Part shown: positions 9,953 to 20,402 of the stretch, piece by piece
Layout: each line of letters opens with the position of its first letter
Numbering within the stretch: position 1 is the first letter of the stretch
Source: Schizophyllum amplum
Lineage: Eukaryota; Basidiomycota; Agaricomycetes; Agaricales; Schizophyllaceae
Direction: 5' to 3'
DNA: 64,000 bases
Assembly: GCA_007026445.1 (NCBI GenBank)
Contig: VDMD01000004.1
Location: 1,860,001 to 1,924,000, forward strand
Position numbers and translations under genes: made by a program
The notes under the pieces: generated by a model
What the model was told of the DNA's origin: nothing
The model's input: the letters and a program-made list of their open reading frames with translations, nothing else
The model's database searches: none

Positions 9953-10739
9953 ATGGTCACTTTCCTCGCCGCTCTAGCCGCCCTCGTGCTGCCCTCAATT
10001 GTGTCTGCGCTCACTCTGGATGCGGCCAAGGTAAGGGGGACTCGGGAGGCGGGAAGGCGTGTGGCGGGAGAAGGTGTTGGACAATGTCAAGAGGATGCTG
10101 ATCACGTACCTGTATCGACAGTGCTACACTCTCTCCCGCGACGGCAACCAGTACCTGGACTCAACCGACAGCGTACTGAAGATCCAGCAACATGACGAGT
10201 GAGTCTCTTATTTAACTGTGCAGGTAATGAATTTATCACTCATCATTGCAATTCTCCTATTCCCCTACTGTCCAGGGACCTAAGCACCGGCGAAGACAAG
10301 GGCGTTAGATTCCACTTCCCAACCTTGGAGAACGGCTGGGTTGTCTGTGAGGTGAGTTGCGTCCACATCAACATTTACCCCCCAATCCCCCTCCCGTTTC
10401 CCTCCTCCCTCTTCCTCCATTGCTCTTGCCGTGCGGTGTGTAGACGTACTGACACATCTGACAGGCCCACAACGACCACTTCGTCGGAACGGCCATCCCT
10501 GGCACGGAGTGGAGTACGAACGACTCGGAGGGCGGCACCGTCGCGCTGGCCACCGTGCACATCAACGGCGAGAAGGTCTACCTGAGCTCGGGCCCAAGGC
10601 GGTTCATCGGGTCTGATGCTGGAGGTGCGTGAGCTGGGCTTCGCTCGATAGTGCACAACGCTGACTTGCGGTTCCAATAGTGGCGACGGAGGAGTTCGAC
10701 TGGGACGTCAGCGAGATCAATTGCATCGTCAACACATAA
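9953..10739 (+). CDS. Small secreted cysteine-containing protein, unknown function
   Basis: I do not recognise a family. Start at 9953: MVTFLAALAALVLPSIVSA is a clear signal peptide with a likely cut before LTLDAAK. Four canonical introns join CYTLSRDGNQYLDSTDSVLK, DLSTGEDKGVRFHFPTLENG-WVVCE, AHNDHFVGTAIPGTEWSTND, VALATVHINGEKVYLSSGPR-RFIGSDAG and ATEEFDWDVSEINCIVNT. The mature protein is about 140 residues, mostly polar beta-type sequence, with three cysteines (CYTL, VVCE, INC) and no membrane segment. It sits beside the inverted-repeat island. It could be an effector-like or cell-wall-associated protein; no function is claimed. Confidence 0.7.
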
Positions 10740-10974
10740 GTAGGTGGAACCTTTCAATTGCGGTCGCTCCTTGATGTAAACATGCGTATTATGGTACTTT
10801 GATGTACTCGTTGTGCGTTGCAAGCTGCAAACGAATACCTATAGGCAACAGAAACCGTGGATGAAGTGATTCTAAATCGTAACGCATGGCTGCTGCCTAT
10901 GTAAGACCAGCTCCGGTCGAAAGTGGGGTCTTATTGACTGCTTATACATTTCTTCTAGTACATAACTCACGATC

Positions 10975-12108
10975 CTAAATTACGGTAGCGTACAGGTTGA
11001 GAGCGTTGATGGACGGCTGCAAAATCCTCAGCGTGTTTTAATAAACGAGCGAGGAGGTGCACGTACCTCTTCGAGCCTATGGTGATTGTAGGAGAGGACG
11101 GCGATACCTCCAGCCTCAACGTTCAGTTTGGTCCCTATTGCGATAATTCGCCGTAAGCATTGCGAAGACGGAGGGTGTATATCATGCGTACCGAAAGCGA
11201 GCGGCATACCGAGCCATCGCGAAATAAGACAGCGCGAGAAATGGCCGTGCGCGACGATCATGACGTCGCGGGTGTTCATGCCCTCGGTGAAGTACTCTTG
11301 ATGGTAGGTGCGAACCTATAATGACGCAGTCAGCCCAGGTCGGAGGCCCACAATTTCCGCGCCACAAATTGTGAATGAGCATTACCATGTTGATCACGTC
11401 GTCCACTCGGGTGCACATCTGTTCCACGCTCTCGCCACCGGGACAGCCGTCAGTCCAGATGTTGAAGGTGGGGTTTTTCTGTTTGATTTCGGAGGGGAGA
11501 AGACCTTCGTAGTCGCCTATACAGGTAGAGGGAGGTATGAATCAGTTTCCTACTGACTGAGTGTTGCTGTTCTCCCTAGTCTGGTTTATACACATACCGT
11601 AGTCCCACTCCCGAACAGACTCCGTGACCATATGCGGTGGAGCAGTGACATGCTCGAACAAGAGATGGAAGGTCTTGTGTGCGCGCTGGCGAGGCGACAC
11701 AAGCACCGTGCAGAGCTTCTCCGCGTCGATCATCTCTGGAAAATCGTAAGGGAAGCTGAGGATAGGCCTGATCATGATACGCACTGCCGTCACCCACAAG
11801 CATCTCAGCCTTTTCTTTGATCTGCTCAATGCCACGGGCGGTGAGCGGAATGTCGGTCCTTCCGGTCTGCCCGCTGTCAATGGATGGTCGGATCGAACAC
11901 AGAGAGATAGACAGACGTGACGGCTGGAAGCATCTGTGAGCACTAGTACACTTCGATGTGGACGATGGACGCGCACCCACTAAGACTCCATTCCGTCTCG
12001 CCTTGGAGGGGGGACAAGTCGAGTCATTCGCTGGCTCGACTGTACTAGAGAACGCAGCTTACCGTGGCGGATGACAAACAGTCTGGGCATGGGACGTGTA
12101 GTGGACAT
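10975..12108 (-). CDS. SHB17: Histidine-phosphatase family protein, SHB17-like sedoheptulose-1,7-bisphosphatase
   Basis: Phosphoglycerate-mutase-fold phosphatase. Yeast Shb17 hydrolyses sedoheptulose-1,7-bisphosphate in riboneogenesis. Start at 12108 (MSTTRPMPRLFVIRHG). Splicing gives RHGETEWSLSGGQTGRTDIP (catalytic His in RHG), AEMLVGDGKMIDAEKLCTVL, SPRQRAHKTF, ESVREWDYGDYEGLLPSEIK (catalytic acid region), WTDGCPGGESVEQMCTRVDD, DVMIVAHGHFSRCLISRWLG (second catalytic His), TKLNVEAGGIAVLSYNHHRL and a short tail PSINALNLYATVI. Length is about 265 residues, normal for the family. Seven short introns are all resolvable without frameshift. It is divergent from VPS18, with 188 nt between the start codons. 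A generic phosphoglycerate-mutase-like phosphatase is the alternative. Confidence 0.85.
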
Positions 12109-12296
12109 GTTGAGCTGTCCGGGGTCGATGATAATAATGGTAGGAAGAGAGGAGCGCTCGGCGGGATAAGCTACGCGCCGGGCTCAGCACGGAACAGAAC
12201 GCGTCGACGTCATGATCCCTTCGCGAGATCGGACCGAAGACGCGGCACAGGCGTGGGAAATCGCATTGTGCGCGCCTCGCGTCCGACTTCCTGGCC
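12109..12296. promoter_or_regulatory. Short bidirectional promoter between SHB17-like gene and VPS18
   Basis: Only 188 nt separate the two divergent start codons, so both core promoters must lie here. No TATA-like box is obvious. Confidence 0.5.
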
Positions 12297-15200
12297 ATGT
12301 TCGACGACTGTGAGTACCCGCGTCCTTCTTGTCTCCTGCGCTCACCCCTGTGAAGTCGTCGAGCATGCTGCGTTTCCCCCCGGTGTTGCCAGTGCAGCAA
12401 GCGCGCTGCCGTCGCTGCAATACGAGGGCTTCGAGCCCTCCCCATTTACCGCGGACGACGACCGTGCAGAGATTGAAGAGGCTTCTCTAGTGTGTTTCCC
12501 GAAAACACTGCACGACTAGCGTCTGAAACTGACACAGGATGTCGCGGCGGTCAATGAACCCATCTTCGAGCTAGGCCGTGTTCAGTACACGTTCCCTGCA
12601 CCCCTCATATCCTTCGCCGTCTCCTCCGACATGCTTGTCATGGCGCTCTCAAACAACACTATCGTCCTCATAGAACTATCACACTCTGAGCAGGTAGCTA
12701 TCTTTATGGCCAGCGTACTGCGATGTCCCCTCATACCACGCAGGTTGTGCAAATACCCATCCCGCGAAAGCCACAGGACATGTCCATTCACAAGGTCTTC
12801 ATAGACCCTTCCGGCCGGCACATCATCGTGTCATCTACGCAAGGGGAGAACTGGTACCTCTTTCGCGCCTGGAAGAAGACAAAGCAGCCAAAGCTCCTGA
12901 AATGGAAGATGGTGATCGAGAGCATTGCTTGGAACAAGGTGGCCCTCCTAGCGTCTATGAATTCCACTTCAACGAGGGAAATGCTCATTGGCGCGAGGAG
13001 TGGCACAATCTTTGAGGCCGTCATTGACGCCGAGGAGAATCTTTTCGCCTCCCTGGAACGCCACCTGCAATCGGTATATACCGTGCCCGGCCCCATCACA
13101 GGCATCCATTTCAGTGTTTTCCCCCCGCAAGACCCACGAAAGACTTGGATAGTGGTGACGACTCCCTCACGGATGTACCAATTTGTCGGCACACCGGACA
13201 GGCGGTCTGACGACGGAAGCCGCGTATTTGCCGCCCTCTTTAACACCTATCGAGACAATGCGCCAAGTCAGTTCGTCGTTCCGAGACCTGCATTATAACT
13301 AATTATCTCCAGATATTCGGGAGCTCCCCGGCAACATACAGCACTCCGAACTGCATTTCTACACACCGAACTCAGGACAGGCGCAGTCTTTACCGAAGAC
13401 AGTAGCCTGGCTCACTGGCTCTGGCATCTTTCATGGCAGCGTGAATCTCGAGGCCAGCACCGACGACCTAGTCGACGGCGTCAAGCTTCCCGCCTACCCA
13501 ACATTTGCGGACGCGCCGCCCGGCCAGGTAGACGTGCCGCTTTCCATGGCCGTCACCGAGTTCCACTTCGTGTTATTATATAAGGATCGCATAGCCGCGA
13601 TATGCAGCCTTGACGAGCGACTGGCTTATGAGGAAATTCTGCCGGTGGTAAGTCATCGGACCTGTGCTGCCTGATTCATGCGTCGAAAGTCGATGAGGTA
13701 TTGATTCCCTTTGCAGAAACCCACAGAGACAGTCCGCGGTCTTGCCGCTGACCCAGTCCGGGGCACGTACTGGGTATTCAGCGACCAGTCCTTATTTGAG
13801 TTGGGCGTGGGGAACGATGACCGGGACGTTTGGAAAGTCTTTATGGAGCAAGGTCACTTCGACGTCGCGTTGCGTTATGTGAAGGTGCGTTGCGTGGTTT
13901 TGATCTACACGAATGGTAGCTCACGCATTATTATAGACCGCCAGTCAGCGCGACCACGTCCTGTCGGCTCAGGCAGCGTCATATTTCGCGGAGGGCAAAT
14001 TCTTCCAATCGGCACAGTGTTATGCCCAATGTTCCGTCTCGTTCGAAGAAGTTGCACTCAAGTTCTTGGACGCCAATGAACGCGATGCATTACGAAGCTA
14101 TCTGATCTCAAGGCTTGAGCGGACACGGAAGAGTGTAAGCCGTGCTCTTGATAGTGCTACTGCATCGCCTGAGCCAAGTTCACAGGACCTCACTCAACGG
14201 CTCATGCTCTCGACATGGCTGGTGGAGTTCTACTTGAGCAAGTGTAATGAGATGGACGACCTCATCGCATCGGAATCCGTTTCACAAGACGTGAACAACC
14301 TCGAAGCCGAGCGAACGATGTTGGAGGACGACCTGCGGCACTTTTTCGAGACGTATAAGGTGCGGCAATTTCGTTATATAGGGAACGACCAATGACTGAC
14401 CCGATTCTCAAGGCCGACCTCGATACGCAGACCGTGTACGAGCTCATTCAGGGCCATGGACGCACTGACATGTATTTGTTCTATGCGACGTCAATCGGTG
14501 ATTTCGAACGTGTCGTTCAGCACTGGACACTCGAGGAAGAGTGGGCGAAGGCAATTGACGTTATCAGTCGACAGGTAAATGCCTATCCGCTCAGGACATT
14601 CATTCAGTGTTATTGACTGTGTTCTATCAGCCAAGCCTCGAACTCTACTACCAGTTCAGTACCGTCCTGATGCGCAACGCGCCCAAGGAGACAGTCGACG
14701 CATGGCTGAAACAGCCCGCGCTGGACCCCCTCCGCCTCATTCCTGCCCTCCTTCAGGTCCAGCATGCCCCGCGGGACCCCCTCATGCCCAATCAAGCCGT
14801 TCGCTACCTGACAAATCTCATCTTCGAGGAGCAGAACACTAACCCCACCATTCACAACCTCCTCATCACGTTCTATGTCTCGCCCTCGTCCCCCTCGACT
14901 GACGACGATGGTCCTCTGCTGCGATACCTGTCGACCGCGCCGACGGATCCGATGACAGGCAAGCCGTATTACGACTTGGACTACGCCCTCCGGTTGTGCA
15001 AGCAGTCCGGCCGGACGCAGCCCTGCGTGCATATCTACAGTCAGATGGGCCTATGGGAGAACTCGGTGGACTGGCTCTCGAGAAGGGCGACGTCGAGCTG
15101 GCAAAGATCAATGCGGATATGCCGCAGGACGATGAGCCGCTGAGAAAGAAGCTGTGGTTGAAGATTGCGCAGTACGTGGTGCAGGACAAGAAGGACATCA

Positions 15201-16107
15201 AGACGTGAGCGGCCCCAAAACCCACTGTGTCGACTGCAATGCTGATTCGTATAATTCTAGTGCCGTGCAGTTCCTGGAGAGCACGAATATCCTCAAAATC
15301 GAGGATATCTTGCCATTCTTCCCTGACTTCGTCGTCATCGACGACTTCAAGGAGGAGATCACGCATGCGCTGGAGGGCTACTCCGCACATATCGACACGC
15401 TCAAGCAGGAGATGGACGATGCGACGGAGACAGCGGACGCGATCAAGCAGGATATTTCGATGCTCAAAAACCGCTTCGTGACGATCAGCGCGGGCGATTC
15501 GTGCTCGCAGTGTGGGCAATTGCTATTGACAAGGCAGTTCTACGTCTTCCCTTGTCATCACTCCTTCCATGCGGACTGCTTGATTGGTCTGGTGAGTATA
15601 TTCCGCCTCGCCATAGATACTCATCTGATTGACCATGTCAAGGCGAAGGAATACCTACCTGGTCACGCCCTGCGGCGGATGCTCGCACTACAGAACGAGC
15701 TCATCAAGGGCACGCCAGCACTCGCGGCGTCACGAGAGCGATCACAAACCGCCCCTCGCGCGTTACTCTCATCCAACTTTGCCAACGCGGTGCCCAACCC
15801 CGCACGCGCCGCGAACCTCCTCGGCCGCAACATCCTCAACGCAGGAGACAAGCTGCGCGACATGATCGTGCCCGACGCGCTCGCGGCGGCGGTGACCGCG
15901 CCTGCAGCGTGGATACCGGGCATGGGTGGCGCGGGAACGGGGAAGAAGCGCAGCGGGGCGGACAAGACGGACGAGAATGCGAAGAAGGCGCGCGCCGAGC
16001 TGGAGGAGCTGCTCGCGAGCAACTGCCCGCTGTGCGAGAGCGTGGTTGTGGGACTGGACAAGGGGTTCATCAAGGAGGGGGAGCTGGACACGTCGTGGGC
16101 GTTGTAG
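12297..16107 (+). CDS. VPS18: VPS18 (Pep3), HOPS/CORVET tethering subunit with C-terminal RING
   Basis: Core subunit of the class C Vps complexes that tether endosomes and vacuoles. Start at 12297: MFDD spliced to SSALPSLQYEGFEPSPFTAD. The N-terminal beta-propeller (Pep3/Vps18 domain) includes FELGRVQYTFPAPLISFAVS, IPRKPQDMSIHKVFIDPSGR and HIIVSSTQGENWYLF. The middle is alpha-solenoid (for example QGHFDVALRYVK, FFQSAQCYAQCSVSFEEVAL, YYDLDYALRLCKQSGRTQPC). The C-terminus holds a split RING: CSQCGQLLLTRQFYVFPCHH-SFHADCLIGL and CPLCESVV. About 1,000 residues with some ten introns. Near 15071 the frame breaks: ENSVD is followed by LALEKGDVELAK only if one C is restored (GGACTGG from GGACCTGG). 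The 3' end converges on CGR1 with 111 nt between stops. Confidence 0.93.
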
Positions 16108-16218
16108 GATACCCGGGTGCTTGCAGACAGCAGAAAATGCCTATAGTATACAGTACGGATAATGACAGAGGATAGCGAGAGCTTGGGAGCGCAAGGCGAC
16201 AGTGAGCACGCGTCAGAA

Positions 16219-16751
16219 TCAATGGTTGATCTTCTTCGTGCGGCCTTGTCGGCGGCGCAGGCGAGCTGCTCTCCTCTCGCCCATCTGGGTGAAAGATGAG
16301 TTGGCGCGACCCATGGAGGGGCGTCACCAGCACGCACCTTGGCTTTGTCTGCTTCGATCCGCGCCTTCTCCTCTGCTTTGCGCCTGCGCTCCTTGATGCG
16401 TTCGATCCGGCTGCAAGTATAGTAAGTGACATGGCGTCTTCTGGTGCAACATTTGCTGCATACGCTGTCCGCTCCGCTTCCTGCTCCTCCTTGAGCTCGG
16501 CTTGCAACTTCTTGATAGCCTGCGCTTTCTTCTCCTTCTCCATGCGATCTTCCCAGTTTTTAGTGCGGACGCCCTCTTGGATGTGAGATCGACTAATAGC
16601 GTCGGTGTCAGTCCTAGTCCGAGCCTTGGGGGAGACTATATACGCACACAGTCGCTGTCTTCTTGGGTTTCCATGGCTTGCCTGACACCCTCCCGTTGGT
16701 GGAGGAGGCGATTTCAATGACGGGGGCCTCGGATGTCGACGGTGAGTCCAT
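16219..16751 (-). CDS. CGR1: CGR1 family rRNA-processing protein
   Basis: Small basic nucleolar protein needed for pre-rRNA processing and 60S assembly in yeast. Start at 16751 (MDSPSTSEAPVIEIASSTNG). Three introns join GKPWKPKKTATV, RSHIQEGVRTKNWEDRMEKE, AIKKLQAELKEEQEAERTA, RIERIKERRRKAEEKARIEA and MGERRAARLRRRQGRTKKIN-H. Total is 123 residues, close to the yeast protein, with the family's long charged helix and basic C-terminal tail. The single long ORF through this region reads through two introns and is not the protein. A perfect palindrome lies 159-177 nt upstream of the start. Confidence 0.88.
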
Positions 16752-17442
16752 AACTGGAGGCAGGCAAGTCAAAGTCAGAGTCTAGTCGGGTCGTAAACGA
16801 AGTGAAGGCGGGGATGGAGTGCGATCGGACGTTCACTCAATGGACTTGCAAAATAGTATCGGATGCGCGGTCCGGTGAAAATGTGATGCCATTGTTCTCG
16901 ACCAATCAAGTTGAACTTGAAGTTCAACAAACGGACTCCCCATGATTTTGTGGAAGGACTTGTTCAAATCCGTGACTCGCAATTCGTCGAGGCCGCGGAG
17001 GCTCTTGTTACGAGGACGAGAGATGGATTGTTGATGTGCCTCACGCCGTGAGGAACGGCGTTTCCCATCAGACTTCTAGCGAGTTGCTTGTTCTCAGCTG
17101 ACGACGTGATACATAAGCGAACACCATTGTGCTTCTTCGCCGCTCCTTTTGGTCTCGTCTGGCGCAGTTGCCAGCAGTTGCCAGCAGCTTTGGGTCCAGC
17201 GGGATCAGTCTCAACGCTTGGGGAGGCGCACACCCGTGCATTGTAGCCGCACGAAATTTCCCAAAGTAGTCAAGCGTTTGTTGGAACGTGGATCCGCGCG
17301 CGTGGCGAGATGATTTGCAAATTGATATGATAGCAGTTTATGTATTGGTATTTGGCACGTCCAACTCCCTTCTTCCCCTCATCCTCGACGTCCTCGACGT
17401 CCGTGGCGAGTTCGCCCAACGGTCTTCGCGCGGCTTCCCCCA
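16752..17442. other. Divergent intergenic region, CGR1 / disordered-protein gene
   Basis: 691 nt between two divergent start codons. It holds the 16910-16928 palindrome and a doubled AGTTGCCAGC unit near 17165-17185. A minus-strand ORF (16964-17233) has no gene-like features. Confidence 0.45.
16910..16928. promoter_or_regulatory. Perfect 19-bp palindrome GTTGAACTTGAAGTTCAAC
   Basis: Two 9-nt arms around one central base. It resembles the GAACTTCAACTYGAA-like element seen upstream of several other genes in the window, and it would suit a dimeric DNA-binding protein. Confidence 0.45.
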
Positions 17443-19890
17443 ATGGCGCACACGACGACGAGGACCTTGGCGTCGCCGAGAGACTTCAACGACGAGCACG
17501 TCCGCCAGCTGCTCGACCAGCGTGCCATGCGGGCCGATCTTCACCGCGACGGCCGCTGGGACTCCATGTCTGAATTCTCCGACTCCCCATCAATCTACAG
17601 TCGCGCAGTCTTCTCTCCCGCCGCGAATGACTTGGGCGGGTCGAGTCCTGGCCTGCAGACTCCCCGCACTCATCGCGAACGCTTTGACGACCCTTCTGCG
17701 AGCATGCTCGACCTCGACGATGACCCTTGCTCTTCCCGAGACTCCTCTGTAAATTATGATGACGACAAGACCGTATCCGAACACGACAGCGACGAGCCCG
17801 TCCCCCGTATGAGCTATCTGGGGCCTAAGATGCGCTTCCATTCCCGCGCGCCTTGGGAGATGGACGGTGAGACCCTGGAGGAGGCGGAGGAGGAAGAGGA
17901 AGAAGAAGAACCAGAGGAACCGCCTAGTCGCAAGGCGCTCTTTAGCGGTCAACGCCACGACCAGCCCCGGCCCAGCATCGACTCGACGCGGTCCGGCAAA
18001 GTCAAGAAGTCTTTTGATTCTACCTCGTCCAGTTCAACGTCGAATCAGCGAGGCGCGTTATAGTACGTGTTTGATACTTCTTTGTTCACATCTAGCTGAT
18101 CCTGGCACAGTGCTTTGGCTCAGGCTGGCATGTCTTCCACATCCCTCGCCGCGCCTAACGCTATGAATACGGGGCCGAGCGCTTTGCGCAACATGTTCGC
18201 TATATCGCGCAGCCCCAGTCGTGGCTCTGAGGACTCCCGGTCGAACTCGCCCCCAGATGCAAGCGGGATGCCCACTCCGCGTCATTTGAACACCTCGTAC
18301 GAACGTGCTGCTCCTCGGTCACAAACAAACCGTCAAATGCGACCGGACACCCTTATCTCCAACGACAGCGCATCCACCCTCGACTCGTATTCCGAGGACC
18401 GTCATCCCTACGCCCACCCATACGCACATCCGGACGTAGTACCGAAGCCCAAGACACCCCCGCGCCATCCTTCACCTCCACATGGCCCGCAGCCGCAATC
18501 AACGAGCGCGCCGCGCCCGTCGATCGCAGTGGTCACTGACAACCACGCGATGTCAGTGGAACGAAGTCGAGCCATGACTTCCTCGCCAGCGCCTTCCCGG
18601 TCGCCGGCTATGGGACGCGCACGTTCGTCCACATTCCAGGGCAAGGAAATATCCTCCCCCATCCCTCTCCAGCGAGATGTACCTCCGCTTCCCAACCAGT
18701 CTTTCGACGCGAAATTATTGCCCGTGGCCTCACTGCCGTCGGCCTCTTCGGACGGATTTGGCTGGCCGGAGTCAAGTCCCGCCCCAGCGTTCCGCTTGAT
18801 CTCTCTAGAGGAAGCCCAGACCAACCAGCGCACTCGAAGCAACACTGTTCATGGCTCGGCTGGTGGGACGCCCACGGACGGCCCATCCCCTGCCTCGATA
18901 CCCTTTCCGCAGAGCGAGGAGCCCCATGTCCTCGACCAATTCCAGCTAAGAAATCGGGCACGCTCGACTAGCACGGGCTCCAGGGCACGTCAGGCGCTGC
19001 ATACTATGGTCACTCCGACCAAAGGCGACCTGCCCGACCCGCCAAACGTTCCGGCGGCGAAACAGCTGAAGCACAAGAGGAGCGGATTCATGCGGATCTT
19101 CAACGGTGGAAAGGAGAAGGATGAGAAGCCCCCTCCGGTGCCGACTCTTGCCGAGGGTTATGCGTCGTTCAACTCCCAGCAATCGTCGACGCAGCCGAAG
19201 CAGCGTACGCCCAAGATTGCGCGCGTGCCTGTACCGCAGCTCTCTCCGACACTGTCTGACGGCGATCGCCTGTCGAGCAACACGCTGACCGTGTCAGGGC
19301 GCGGTCCGACAAAGCGCTCCCCGCCGCCTCTGTCTATCAACACTCAGCGGTCGCCCTCTGTCACTCAAGAACACGTACGCTTTGTTCCGCCGGCGTTGCG
19401 TTATGACGCACCATTGTCAGCGCCGCCGAACGTGAACGAGTTTCCGTCTCCTCTCAAGCTGCGGCCTATGTCTACGCTTTTCAGCTCTCTGGGCGAGCAT
19501 ATCAGCCACGATGGAGAGGAGCCTGACTCGGGAAGCCTCAGCCCGAACACGATTGTGTCGCCCATTACGCCCGTCTCTGGACGCGACCCTGTTCCGTCTG
19601 TCATGGGCGACGACCAGTCTGCAGTCATTCGAGCGCTGCAGGAGCAAATCATCGGCGCGAAGAAGGCATGGCAGCGGCACGTTTGGGAACTCGAGGGACA
19701 GGTCCGCGACCTCAAGGCGGAGGTTGAGGAGCTGCGGGTTGCAGAGGCGGAAGCGCCGTACTGCCAGGCGTGTGGGCGGGGAAAGCCCAAGGAAGATACC
19801 AGCCACACGAAGACGAGTGTGGTCAACCGGCCGCGCGCCCGCACGGGCATCGCAGCCTCAAGATTTGGCGGCACCTCTGATTATGATTGA
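17443..19890 (+). CDS. Large intrinsically disordered Ser/Pro-rich protein, unknown
   Basis: I do not recognise the family. Start at 17443 (MAHTTTRTLASPRDFNDEHV). One intron (about 18063-18111) joins the two exons as ...RGALY-ALAQAGMSS, for about 800 residues. Most is Ser/Pro/Arg-rich and likely disordered, with an acidic run near residues 140-155 and repeated Ser-Pro and Thr-Pro sites that suggest phosphorylation. A basic patch KQLKHKRSGFMRIFNGGKEK lies near the middle. The only ordered-looking part is the C-terminus: a coiled coil (ALQEQIIGAKKAWQRHVWEL, DLKAEVEELRVAEAE) followed by YCQACGRGKP, a single CxxC that could be half of a zinc site. A scaffold or polarity-type role is possible, but not shown. 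Confidence 0.75.
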
Positions 19891-20402
19891 TCGGAGCGCT
19901 GCGGCATTGGACTGTCTCTCGGACTATTCGTCTCATCACATCCACTCTCTTTTTGGTCCCACTCTCCTCCCTCTCTCTCTCTCTCTCGTCTTGCATGGAT
20001 GTACACTAGCTCTGTCCCATATCGTTTACCCCCGTCATCTACGTCTCTATCAATCGCACACATCTCATTCCTTTCAAAGATCCCCAGTCCATATTGCCAC
20101 CTCTACCCCCCTTCGTAAAATTCCCTGTTAATGCGTTAGTTAGTCCATAGTATCTGGTCCATAGGACCGCTATTGTTGTAGTTCGCTTCCGTTTCTTTAT
20201 TCCTTATTTCATTGCCGCTTCGCTAGCTTTTACCGGGCATCACCGCCTTTTACGCTCCCTCTTCGACTTGTCTGACTTGTACTTAGTGTTCGAGCTCCTC
20301 GTCAATTACTCGTTTTGTCAACCCACAATGGACAGTCACATCATGAATGCATTTCGGGCCCAGTGTGCATATAATGTTCGTCGCTCAATCGTTCTTAGGT
20401 GC
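19891..20402. other. Intergenic 3' flanks of two convergent genes
   Basis: Pyrimidine-rich sequence with a (CT)n run at about 19970-19986. No gene seen. Confidence 0.5.
19970..19986 (+). repeat. (CT)n microsatellite
   Basis: About eight uninterrupted CT units in the 3' flank of the disordered-protein gene. Confidence 0.7.

Noticed and set aside
16964..17233. 89-codon minus-strand ORF between CGR1 and the disordered-protein gene
   Set aside because: No domain, no splice context, odd composition; it lies in a divergent promoter region.
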